Made by a program: the position numbers and the translations under genes. Of a stretch of 63,054 nucleotides of DNA, positions 44,297-55,353 are shown in pieces. Numbering within the stretch: the stretch's first letter is position 1; every line of letters begins with the position of its first letter. Source of the DNA: Allomyces macrogynus ATCC 38327 (taxonomy: Eukaryota > Blastocladiomycota > Blastocladiomycetes > Blastocladiales > Blastocladiaceae); contig GG745379.1 of NCBI GenBank assembly GCA_000151295.1, forward strand, positions 234,133-297,186, in the 5' to 3' direction. The notes beneath the pieces were generated by a model. It worked only from the letters and a program-made list of their open reading frames with translations, made no database searches and was not told where the DNA came from.

Positions 44297-47200
44297 ATGG
44301 ATTCAAGCAAGGGACCAGCGCAGCCGCTGGCGGCAACCGGCGCGGCAGCCGCCTCCGGCCGTATCATCAAGCCCCAAGCGATCTCGTCGAACAAGTCGTC
44401 CCCCGACGCGTCGTCTTCCGACTCGTCCAGCTCGGGCTCCGACAGCGATAGCAGCGGCAGCGATAGCGACAACGAGAGCGACAGCTCGAGCAGCTTCGGG
44501 TCCTCGTCGTCGGACGAGGAGGGTGCCATCAAGCCCGACGACGAACCCGCGATCACGCCGAGCACGCTGATGCCGACGTCGACGGTTGCCGCTGATCCGA
44601 CATCTTCGGCAGTGCCTGCCGACGACACGGTTCATGCCGCAACGCCGGTCGATGCGGCGACCGCTGCCGCGGCGGCACGGGCCAAGGCGCTGCAGCGCAA
44701 AGCCGAGGCGTTTGAGACGATCATGCAAGTGCCGCGGCGCCCCGGTTCTTGCACGGTAGGCGTGCCGACGGCCATCAAGGGTACGCTCGTCTCAATTATT
44801 TCCCACCAAGACCGAGGGGTGTCCCGTGGCGTGTTGCTACTTTTATGATCAATTGCGGGCTGCCTTCAATGGCAAACACGTTGGCCACATTCGCTCCTCT
44901 CTCTCTCTCTCTCTCCCCCTCATTCTCGGTTCATTACTGGTGGAATGAAACGTTCATGTTGACCAACTGTCTTCTTGCCACGGTCGGAATTCGGTAGCCA
45001 ACTCGTTCGTCGTGAAAATGACGCACCTCGACCAGCCCATCTACTGCTACGACCTGCGGTGCGAGCCCGAAGCGCCGTCGATGCGTATTCGCGCTCTCTT
45101 CAGCACATGGCGCGAACTCTACCTGCTCGATCTCGTCGACGACCAGCACAAGCCAAAGGGCGCGGTGCCCATCAACGTTGCGCAAATTTCGTGCTTTGAC
45201 GGCAAGCGCGCACTCTTCACGCCCATGCCCCTGAGGCTCGCGCCAGACGAGGAAAAGGTCTACGAGGTGTCGCTGCCCATGCCCAACCGCCAGAACCAGC
45301 CCAAGCGCCGCCCGTTTGAGCGTGTTTTCACGATCAAGTTGCGCAAACTGACCGAAATGCCGTTCCGCGAGCTGCACAATTACCTGCAAGGCATCATTTC
45401 GCGCGAGCATTCCGTGTTCAGTTACACGTCGGCCGTCGGTTTGTGCTTCTCCATTGGTGTCGCTGGCTTGGCGTTGAGATGCGGATGCTGACTCGCACGA
45501 ATCGCTTGAAACAGACGTCATTTTCCGTCAAGCCGCAACCTCGTTCCTCTCACCGCAGGGCCGCGTCCTGTTTGACCCGAGGTACAAGACGACGACGGGC
45601 ACAGGCATGGAAGTCATGCCGGGCTACACGCAAGCGATTCGCACGGCCGAAAATCACTTGATCATCATTCTCGACGTGACGAGCGCGCTCTTCTACGAGT
45701 CCAAGCCGCTGTCGGAGCTGCTCAAGATTGCGTTTGGCCGTCCGCGACTCGGCGCGCTCTCTGAGCAGGAAGTCTACATGGTCGAGCGCGTGATGCGTGG
45801 GTTCAGCGTGATGCCCAACTATCAGCGCGACGCGCCGCGCCGGCCGTACAAGATTGCCGCGCTCACGCGCACGGGCGCGAACGCGACGTATTTCACCATG
45901 AACGGCCGTGAAATGTCAGTCGCGGCCTACTTTGAGGCCGAGTACAACCGCAAGCTCGAGTTCCCGGACCTGCCGTGTGTCGTGGCCGTGGTCGGCGGCG
46001 GCAACCAGCAGCGCGGCAACTTCCACCACCACGGCAACAACGCCAACGACAACAAGCCCGTCCAGATCTACTTGCCGGTCGAGCTGTGCACGATGGTGGA
46101 GGGCCAAAAAGTGGCGCGCCCGCTCGGGCTCATGGACATCAAGCACTTCAAGCCGTCGGCGATGCGCCCCGTGGAGCGCGCGCAGGAGATTGAAAAATCG
46201 GCGCGGCTCGTCTACGACCCGACGCCGCCGTTGCTCAAGTCATTCCACCTCGGGCCCGAGTTCCAGATGCTCGGGATCACGGGCCGCACGTTGCCGGCGC
46301 CGCGTCTGTTGTACCACCCGACCTCGCGCGAACCCGTGGCCGTGCCCGTCAAGGGCCGATGGAACATGGAGACGCACCGCATGTACCGCGGCGTGATGCT
46401 GCGCAAGTGGGCGGTGCTCCCGCTCGTCCCGTGCCAGCCCGACCAGGTCGCGCGGTTCATGACGCGGTGGATCGGTACGATGCGCGATACGGGGATCCAC
46501 GTCGTTGATCCGAAACCCAAGATCTTGGCCCCAGCGAACCCAGAGGAAGCGCTCGAGACGGCGATTCAGCACGCCTACTTGCAGGCCGGCGACCAGTCGG
46601 TGCACCCGGACTTGCTCGTCTTCATTTTGCCGGAGCGCAACTACAAGATCTACACGAGCATCAAGCGCATTTGCGACACGCTGCTTGGCGTTGCGTCGCA
46701 GTGCATCACGCAAAAGGTGATGCTCGGCATGAAGGGGACGCACCTGGAAAACTTGTGCTTGAAGGTCAACGTCAAGCTGCCGGGCGGGACCAATGTTCGC
46801 ATCGATCCGGAGCAGTTGCCGTGCGTGCGCGACATTCCAACGATTTTCATGGGCGCCGACGTGACGCATCCGGCGCAGGAGATTCGGTCGCCGTCGATTG
46901 CCGCCGTCGTTGGAAGCATGGTACGTTCCTTTCGAGATCTTCATGTTTGTTTGAGCGTGCACCGTCCATCTGCTGATTCCGCATCGCTCCTCCGTTCCTA
47001 GGATGCCTTCGCCTCGCAATACGCGGCCGTCTCGCGCATCCAGCCGATCCGCGCCGAGATCATTCTCGACATGGGCTCGATGGTGCTTGAGCTGCTGCAG
47101 AAATTCTACGCCAACACGGGCGCCAAGCCGCAGCGTATCATCTTCTACCGCGACGGGATCTCCGAGGGCCAGTTTACCGAAGTAATTCGGTCCGAGGTCA

Positions 47201-47838
47201 CGGCGATTCGTAAGGCGTGTGCCGCGCTCGATCCAAACTACAAGCCCAAGCTTACGTTCATGATCGTGCAAAAGCGGCATCATACGCGGTTTTTCCCGGA
47301 CGAGGGGACGATTGTTGATGATCGGTACGTTTCGTTTGGGCTTCGTCGGCCGCTGTGGGTGAAAATGTTTTCGCTTACGCTCGTGATGTATCTTAGGTCG
47401 GGCAACTTGCTCCCGGGCCTCGTGGTCGACTCGGTCGTGACGCACCCGTTCGAGTTTGACTTTTACATCCAGAGCCATCTCGGCCTGCAGGGTCTCGCCA
47501 AGCCGACACGGTACTCGGTGGTACGTTTCATTATCGTCGTCGTCATCCCCAGCTCCCCTGTTCCACTCCGCCGATTCTGACTTGGCCGTTGCCACCAACG
47601 CTAGCTCGTCGACGAAAACAACTTCTCGCCCAACCACCTGGCCGAGCTTAGCTACCGCATGTGCTATCTGTACCCGCGCGGCACGCGGTCCGTGTCGATG
47701 GTGCCGGCCGCATTCTATGCGCACGTGTTTGCGGCGCGTGCCAAGTGCCACGTCGTCGACAAGGAGGAGGACGGCAAGCGGTTCTTTGCGCTGTCGGCCG
47801 TCAAGCCCGAGCTCGAAAAGGCCATGTATTTCATGTGA
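44297..47838 (+). CDS. Argonaute (AGO clade) protein with complete DEDH slicer tetrad
   Basis: Binds small RNAs and silences or cleaves matching transcripts. Exons 44297-44780, 44998-45438, 45479-46920, 47002-47324, 47397-47520 and 47605-47838 join in frame to 1015 residues; the second intron is only 40 nt. Residues about 30-150 are Ser/Asp/Glu/Ala low complexity. The N domain begins ANSFVVKMTHLDQPIYCYDL; PAZ is about 365-520 (LPCVVAV...PVQIYLPVELCTMVEGQKVA); PIWI is about 690-990. Slicer residues: Asp769 (GADVTHP), Glu808 (IRAEIILDM), Asp840 (FYRDGISEGQF) and His978 (AAFYAHVFAARA). All four are present, so cleavage activity is predicted. The protein ends AMYFM, close to the usual AGO C-terminus. 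A run of His/Asn (HHHGNNANDNK) interrupts PAZ. Confidence 0.95.
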
Positions 47839-47970
47839 GGGCAGGGGCGAGAGGAAGCAAGGGCGGGGCGACTCGCTGGACGCCCGAATATTGCTGCAGC
47901 GAGGTGGAAAGTGCTGAGATGTTCTGAGTATGTGCTTGATATATATGGACTTCATTCCGTCGTTTCTTGA

Positions 47971-50008
47971 ATGTTCGGTGTTCGTGACCCCCTTCTGATG
48001 CCTTCTGATGCTGCTGATGTGGTCACATCTTTGGACGGCTCGAGTCTCCTTGCACCACCGGCAAGTCGCAACTATTGGGGACCTGCAAATTTGCTACGCG
48101 CGGCAGCGCTCAAGATGCTCGTCCGCGAGTATGCAGTAGCAACCATGGACGCCGATGGCACCCAGCTCAGGCTTGGTGTTGCAGTGTCTCGCTCAAGTGA
48201 CGACGGAGACATTTGTCCAAGGTTCTTGTTTCCGCTATCGGTCAACGAGAACTCCCAGGGCCAGTCCGGTCATCAATCGTTTTTCTGGGTCAGCAGTGCA
48301 GGCGCATTGGCGGTTCCTGCCCTATGGATTCGCAAGATTCATGCATGCGGTTCCTTGGAACCAAAAGTCGGCGAAACGAATCTGGCGATTTTGAGTGGGT
48401 TCTCCTCGATCCGTCGCCTCACTGTTTGCAATCGTTCGCCCATGAACTTGACCTGACATATCTTGAGCATGCCCACAATCGCTCCGCGCCTTACCGAGCT
48501 CGTTGTGGGCAATTTCGTACCGTTCACGGACCTGTCGTACTTTTCGCTACCCAATGCCCGTCGCGTACGACTGAGCGGCGAGTATGGCGCCGAGCTCGAT
48601 AGTTTGCCTGAGTTACCGCGCTGCGGGGCCCTTGATCTGGACATTCTCGAGTTTTCCTTTAGTTCCGTGGCGGCCTTGCGCCGGTTTTTGAACCTGACCA
48701 CGAACTTGGTCGTGTTGCGCGCGCTGAACGAGTTTGTGGTTTGGGACAGCGTTCTCAAACAGGTCGCTCTCGACGATGACTACCCGCTTCGCTTTCGGCA
48801 CCTCAAAAAGGCCATGCTCAACTTGACCACATTCATGACGCTTGTGCCGACCAGTGGCCGGAATGCGGCATCGCAGATCACTAACCTCACCCTCTTTGCT
48901 GACGGACGGTCAATGGCTATCCGTCCTGCTCCGCTCCATTGTTTCAACACGTTGCCGGTGTCGAACCTCGTGTCCCTGTCTGGCCGTTGGATCGTCCTCG
49001 CTCCACGACACCTCGAGCTGCTCGCGTCGGCTCCGCACTTGAATCATCTTGACGTCCCTGTCGACATGGAAAGTTCAGTCGACGAGGTTGAGTCGCTGGT
49101 GGTGCTCGAAAGGGAGCAATTCAACTCGCTCGAATTGGTCCGCTCGTCGCCGATGTTTTTCATTCTTCTCCACCGTTGCATCTTGCCGTCCGCGAAGACG
49201 GCCACCGTCACAGTCACTCATCGCGAGCAACACAATGTCTCGCTGCACCTGCCATCCATGCCGTCTGCCACGCACTTGTCGCTTGAAGATTCAAAGAGTA
49301 CCATCGCGTTTACCAGTCGGACCTTGACTGTGGCATTGGAACTGGCCATTTCCACGCCGCGCCTAAAGACGCTGTCGTGTGAGATCCCCTTCGCGTGGAC
49401 GCACTCGCTTGTGCACCGCAAGTTTGCCTGCTCTACGATCGCTGCCGCATGGAACGGATTGCAGGGCCGGATGGAACTCCCGGCGCTGAATACGTTGATT
49501 CTCACGACCCTTCCCTGCTCCGTGCAAGACATTGACCATGTGGATCCCGCGAGCGTGCCGGCCCTCACCGCAATTGTGCTGCCGCGGGCTGCACTGTCAC
49601 TGCCGACGCGCTCTGGGACCTGACGCGGTTACCTGCGCTGGACACCATCCATGCCGAATCCGTTCCCATGATGACACCACGGGATACGAGCGGCCATATC
49701 GTCTGCATGCTCGTGGCCGTGTACGAGAGCCGCTTCTCGGCAAGACTTGACCCGCGGAAGCGAATGGGGGTCGCGCATTGCACGATTGAGATCCCGACGG
49801 CCAACGTTGAGCTTGACTTTGCTCTAGTGAAGTCGACCATCGCGTGGATATCGTTGCGTTGACGCGCGCTGTCGGTTTGTTTGCGGTCCCCATCGATGTG
49901 GACCGGATACTCGACGGACGCGAATTTGTGGATGCGTTGCAGGATACATTCCGCACGGTCGCGATTGAAGTCAAGCTGTTGCCTGCAAAGTCACATTCGA
50001 AGGAATGA
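47971..50008 (+). pseudogene. LRR protein gene broken by several frameshifts
   Basis: The longest frame, 48463-49623, encodes 386 residues of degenerate LRRs (PRLTELVVGNFVPFTDLSYF, SLPNARRVRLSG, FRHLKKAMLNLTTFMTLVP, LASAPHLNHLDVPVDMES, MPSATHLSLEDSKSTIAF). Upstream, a different frame (to about 48470) encodes FEWVLLDPSPHCLQSFAHEL and DLTYLEHAHNR, which reads straight into it after a shift. Downstream, a shift at about 49582 continues as CTVTADALWDLTRLPALDTI, and another at about 49850 as VDIVALTRAVGLFAVPIDVD to a TGA at 50008. Three breaks with conserved sense on both sides mean a decayed gene or repeated assembly errors. No F-box was found at the 5' end. Confidence 0.6.
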
Positions 50009-50220
50009 TCCATGCAATATTGTTGAGTCTGTTCGTTTCTATCACCACATACCGTTCTGTGTTTTGCGAGAGAAATCTGGTGTATCTGGATAACAAATGA
50101 AGCCATTTCGTTGTGATTCGCTCTGAGAGCCGTTCTCAAATGAAGCAAATGTATCGAGTCCAGATGAAAGTCACTTCACCACACACAGTACACCTCCACC
50201 GTCAGTCCCCGTCAACCCCA

Positions 50221-51995
50221 TCACGCTCGCCCCGCATCGTCACCATCCAGCTGCTGAAAGTTGGACGCTGGCTTGGCCTTGGCGATCGCTGCCATGGCCA
50301 TTGACGCCATGTCAAATGACGCCACCGCTGCCACGCCCGCCGATCTATTCGCGGACGGCAACCCCGTTGGCACCGCGAGCCCGAGTGCCGCAGCCTGTGC
50401 CGCAGGAAGCGACACCGGCTCCTGCACAGCACGCGGCTTACTGTTCGGCGTGACCGAGGCCGTCGCCGCGACAGGAACAGGCACCGCCGACTCGCCTGAC
50501 GCGCGCTTCCACCGTGTATCCCCGCGATCGAGCATGCGCAGCATCCACCCGGCCGCAACAACGGCACCAGCAAACTCGAGCGCCGTGATCACGTAGACGG
50601 CCGCGTACGCCGCGGGGGTCGCGGCCGAGGCAATGACCGACACGATCACAAACGCCAGGCAGAACTGGACCCGGAAAATGCCAAACGCCGTGCCCGTGGC
50701 GAGATCGCTGCCGCCAAGCTGCGCCTTGACCGCGGTCGAAATGTACATGTTCAGGAACGAGGCCGTGGCCGTTTCGAGGGCCGCGAGAAGGGCGGCCACG
50801 GACAGGAGCAACCCGGTGGGTGCACCGGGAACAATGAACAGGGCGAGGTACGCGCTCATGGCTGCAGCACCAACGGCGCCGAGCCCGGCGAGCAGGCCTC
50901 GAGCACCGAACCGGTCAAAGAGTCGACCCCAGATGGGTGTCGCGAGCACGGCAGCGGCACCGTAGATAGCGTATAGGATCGCGACTTGTGGTGCAGGCTG
51001 GCCCGGTGCGGGCCGCGGCACATAGAGCGGCAAAGTCCCGAAAATGAGGGCATTGACGGCACCGTTGAACGCCATGAGCGGGTGCAGGTAGACGACGCAC
51101 GGCGCGCGCGCAACGCGTCTGAACCGCGCAATCAAACCGGCTGTCTCGAGCGTGTCGCGTGGGAGCGACTTCGACGTGACACGCGGGGTCGCGCCGGTGC
51201 CGACGGATCCGGAACTGGTCACGGCAACAGGTGCGGGCGCAAATTGCGAGTCGACCGAGAGAGCGCGGCCGGAGCCCGGCAGATTTTGCACGCCAAGGAA
51301 CCCAATCGCGCTCACGGACGCAACACCCGTGAGAACCCAAATGATGGTGGAGACGGGGGCGCCCGAGACTTCGAGCGCGTACGAGAGCCCGTTGCCAATG
51401 ATCATGTTGAGCTGCAGGATCAGCAAGAACGTGGCCGTGAGCCGGCCAATCTTACCGCCGCCGAGTTGGCTGATCTGAGCGACGTAGAGCCCCTGCTGCA
51501 GCCAGAGCAGGCCGGCGCCAATCCCGACGAGTACCGACGCGACGAGCAGCGGAACGGCGCCGAGGTTGACCGAGAGCACAAATGCGACGTACGGCACAGC
51601 GGCAATGAAGAAGGTCCATCGCGCGCTGGACAGTTTGCTTGGGATCAGGTACGGCGCGACGAGCGAGCTCACGAGGAACGCAGCGTAGATGAGAGCGAGC
51701 GAGTAGAAGCCGTGAGTCGGGTAGAGCGTCGTGATCCGCGACTGGGCGAGGTTGAAGGAGATGAACAGCAGCAGGAAGCACGCGCCGAGCCAGGTGACCT
51801 TGGCCGTGCCGCGTGGGACCGGGTGGTCGATGAAGACGACATTGGACACGCGAAACTTGTTGCGCTCGGCAACGTCGACCACAAACTCGAGGTGGCCTGG
51901 AGAATGGCGGTCATGTTATTCAGATCACTTGATCCCGCAATAAAGGTGGAGAGTATGAGCGGACCTTTTTCGTTGAGGACCGCCGCATCGTCCAT
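50221..51995 (-). CDS. UNC93-like major facilitator family protein
   Basis: Exon 1 (51995-51965) encodes MDDAAVLNEK; exon 2 (51896-50221) completes 568 residues. About 11-12 membrane helices in two blocks are separated by a Ser/Thr/Pro loop: TWLGACFLLLFISFNLAQS, HGFYSLALIYAAFLVSSLVA, LLVASVLVGIGAGLLWLQQG (the UNC93 'G-x-GA-x-LW-x-x-QG' signature), LTATFLLILQLNMIIGNGLS, then FNGAVNALIFGTLPLY, ILYAIYGAAAVLATPIWGRL and FGIFRVQFCLAFVIVSVIAS. UNC93 proteins act as ion-channel or trafficking partners and possibly carriers; in fungi the substrate is unknown. The C-terminal 110 residues are an Ala/Pro/Ser tail predicted cytosolic. Head to head with the MFS gene at 52795. Confidence 0.8.
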
Positions 51996-52794
51996 GATGC
52001 CAAATGAGCGGGAGACGTGGTTCTCGACGTATAAAGGGGGGGCTTGGCTCGATGCGGCTGGAGTTGATGGGAGTTGTTGGCAAGCGTGCGTGTAGCGTTG
52101 GCAGTTGCACCACAGCTGCAAGAGTCGGATCAATCAATGTTGAGCAACACGGATTGGAATAGGTATGAATGGCCAGCGCGCATACTGCAGCTAGTTGTCG
52201 TCAAGTCTTTTGCAAGTAGTTGCAAGCAGTGAGGAGGTCAAGGATGGGCCTGGGGTTTCGACGTCGAGACTGGAGGGAAATTGATTTTATCACAGCTCCC
52301 TCGCGTGTGTTCCAACGTGACCGTGAAACTAGCAGCCGAGCCTTGATTTGACGCCTCTCTCTCGCTTTGGAGCTTGGTGCACCATGCACACAGCCTCGGA
52401 CGCCCGATCGCCATTCACACACACAACACGATGGGAGACGCGCCAGCCCTCACAATCGGCGTTGTGTCTTGGCATGGGTGCAGCAAATCACTTTGGCTAT
52501 CTCTCGCACCACTAAATGGCCCTCTTTGTTGTGCTGCCTGCATGTGCTTCGCGACGGACACGGCTGGATGCTGTTTGATGACGTTTGCGCGCGTTCAGCA
52601 GCACAGTCGGAGCGCACCGCGCCATCCGTCGCTGCTGCTGCGGCCGTACACGACGACCGACATCGAGCGACGAGGGAGGGGGTTCCTGCTCTTGCACCCC
52701 TTGGTCGTAACGCTCCTCCTCCACCAGACGACTCCCTCTGATCGTGGTCCTGGTGATGTCGCGAGATTGCTGAATCGTCCACCGACTGATCAGC
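51996..52794. promoter_or_regulatory. divergent promoter region, UNC93-like / MFS transporter
   Basis: Eight hundred nt between outward-facing starts. No coding sequence supported and no specific sites identified. Confidence 0.4.
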
Positions 52795-54854
52795 ATGAGC
52801 CAAGCAACCACCGTGAACGGTACGGCCGAGATCCGCGCCCCCAAGGCCACGCACCACAACGATCACCACAAGAATGGTGTCGTGACCGCGATCGGCCAGT
52901 ACTTCACGGACACGCACCATGCGCCCAAATCGCAGAAGGTACGCGCTTTCCTGATTGTTTCTGCTCTCGGATCGCCTGCCCGCGGTGATAGCGGTGGTCG
53001 TGGAAGATCCCGAATCAACGGAGACGTGGATGGGAGGCACAGCTGGGATGGGCACCCTGGCGGCGGAACGCGATGAATTGGACCATGACCCCATGCTGAT
53101 GGGCCAAGCCGCGAGATGTGCGTGTGGGCACGAAGGCTAACCATTAATCTTCTGGCACGTTTATTCATCAGGAAATTCTTGCCGAGACGCGCGTGTTCAT
53201 GGGCCATGGTGGCATGTTTAAGCGCTGGATGCTGCTGCCCGCATCGCTCGCTAACCACGTTTGCCTGGGCGGGATCTACGACTGGTACGTGCTCGCTTCA
53301 TATCTCATGGCTCTTACCTATTCGAGATGGCTCATCCTTTTCCACCAGGTCGGTATACAACGGGCCGATCGCAGGGCGCATGAGTGTCTGAAGAAACGGT
53401 CGCCGTGTCGTTCTTCATCACGGTCGGTGTGCTGGGCATGGCGTCGTTCTTGACGGGCCCGTGGCTGGAACGGCATGGCCCGCGCTTCCCGGCGCTGCTC
53501 GGCGCGACCTTGTACATGATCGGCCAGGCTCTCGCTGCGCTTGCGTGCCACATCCAGTCGCTCGGGCTCTTGTACTTTGGGATCGGCGTCGTTGGTGGGT
53601 CTGGTACGCGTTCATTTACTTGCAGTTTACAACGACACGCCGCCCTCGATTCCAATAAAGCTGACCAGAATCCGATTGCACGGTGGTAGGCCTCGGGATC
53701 AGCTACATCACCGTGATCATGACGCTGCAAAAGTATTTCCCGGACAAGCGTGGCGAGTCGGCGGCGTACGCGACGGGCGGGTTCGGTCTCGGCGGTGTCG
53801 TCGGCAGTCTGATGCAGACGCCGCTTTTGCAAAAGACGACGGTCGCCAACACGTTCTTGATCGTCATGTGCGTCTACGCCGTGATCCAGTTCCCAGTGGC
53901 CATGATTTTCCGGTTCCCGCCCGAAGGATTCGTACCGCCTGTCAACGCCCAGGACCGCGCGCGTGCTGCCATGGCCACAAATGCCCCCGCGCCACCGGCG
54001 ACGCCCGCTGAGCACGCGGCCAAGCACGAGTCGTTTGTCAAGGACGCCCTGTCGCTCAAGTATATCTTGATCTACCTCGTCTTCTTCACGTCGATCATGT
54101 CGTGCTTGGTCACGATGCCGCAGATTGCCGATATTGCCATCAATATGTTCCACAAGTCGGCGTCGCTCGCGGGGATCATTGTCTCGGCCAACGGGTTCTT
54201 CCGTTTGCTCGGCAAAGCCGGATTCGCGGTCATTTCCGACTACTTTGGCCGCATGCCGATCCTGCTCTTCTCTGAGATCCTTCAAGTTGTGGCGCTCCTG
54301 TTCATGCTGATCGGGTTCCACGTCGGCAACTTTTGGCTCGCCCAGGTCGGGCTGTTCATTTGCGGTCTCGGTTTTGGTGCCGGGTTTGGCGTCTTGCCGG
54401 CCGCGATATCGGAAAACTTTGAGCCGGAAATTGCGTCGTCGCTGTATGGCCTGGTGCGTCACATTAATGCCACGGCTTCGTGCTTTCGTATCATGGAACA
54501 CTTTCTCACCTTCAAGCTCCTCTTTATGTCTGATTTTAGTCGATGACGGCGTGGAGTGTGCGTTTTTCGCTTCACTCTGCACATCTCATTCCGTCGAAAC
54601 ATTTACATTAACTTGAGCTGATCTTTCGCACCAAACAGGTCGCAGCCGTCGGTGGAGGGATCTTGTTTAACGTGATCTTCAAGCACGACAAAGCCGCCGG
54701 CACACCCGCGTCGCGGCTCTACGACAACAACATCTATTGGCTGTTTGCGATCTCCGTCCTGGGTTTCGCGTGCGCGGCTGCGTTCATGGTGCTCGACCGT
54801 CTCTCGAAAGTCGCGGCTGCCAAGCCCAAGAATACGGCCGTTGTTGCAGCGTGA
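52795..54854 (+). CDS. oxalate:formate-antiporter-like MFS transporter, one frame break
   Basis: Exons 52795-52938, 53172-53284, 53349-53603, 53690-54453 and 54639-54854. The N-terminus is polar, then come helices of the OFA/monocarboxylate group: RWMLLPASLANHVCLGGIYD into WSVYNGPIAG, SFFITVGVLGMASFLTGPWL, GLLYFGIGVVGGSGLGISYI with YFPDKRGESAAYATGGFGLG (the family's 'FP-D-x-RG' motif), ALSLKYILIYLVFFTSIMSC and FICGLGFGAGFGVLPAAISE. In exon 3, one extra base near 53385 puts a stop in the WSVYNGPIAGRMSV frame; SEETVAVSFFITVGVLG continues in the next frame. All other phases agree. An assembly error seems likelier than decay. The substrate could be oxalate, formate or another carboxylate; not determinable. 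Confidence 0.78.
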
Positions 54855-55353
54855 AGTGTTGTTCGAATTGATATCGCAGCTTGGCGATTCTGTGTTCTTT
54901 CCAAGCTTTAGCCTCCGCTCTTGCATTGCCGGCCACCTCTTCGTTCTCAATGTTTTTTGTTCAATGGACATTGTTGAATGCATTTTGCACTCACAATGCC
55001 TGGCGAGCGCGCTTGGCGGAAACGCAGAGGTGAACGGGGGCGGACGGATGTGGGTAGATGTGAGCAGGGGGCAGGACCACAGGCATCATGACGTGAAGAA
55101 ACTCGACCAGATGTGAAGATGCATGAACCGACGCAGCTCTCTCAAGTCCAGTCGCGTCCAACCTGCCCAACAATGACCAACCTCATTTCTCACAACCACA
55201 ACTCCAAGCAAAGCAACGGCTTCAACTGAGAAAAAATCCCACAACAAAACAGCGCGTAACCCATCGAGCCCAGTACCGACCGAAACGCCCCACCGATCCA
55301 CCCGATTTCCTGCGGCCAACCTCGACGCCGCGCTTCCTCGCGCGCCGGTACCG
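54855..55353. other. intergenic between convergent genes
   Basis: No coding signal. The MFS gene (plus) and AP-1 mu (minus) end toward each other across 499 nt. Confidence 0.4.

Noticed and set aside
46240..47955. 571-codon open frame antisense to Argonaute
   Set aside because: Crosses several Argonaute exons and introns, has no family resemblance, and arises from the GC-rich codon bias of the sense gene.
50986..52095. 369-codon plus-strand frame over the UNC93-like gene
   Set aside because: Arg/Glu/Asp-rich shadow of membrane helices coded on the minus strand.
53332..54582. 416-codon open frame antisense to the MFS gene
   Set aside because: Highly charged shadow of a hydrophobic protein; no independent support.
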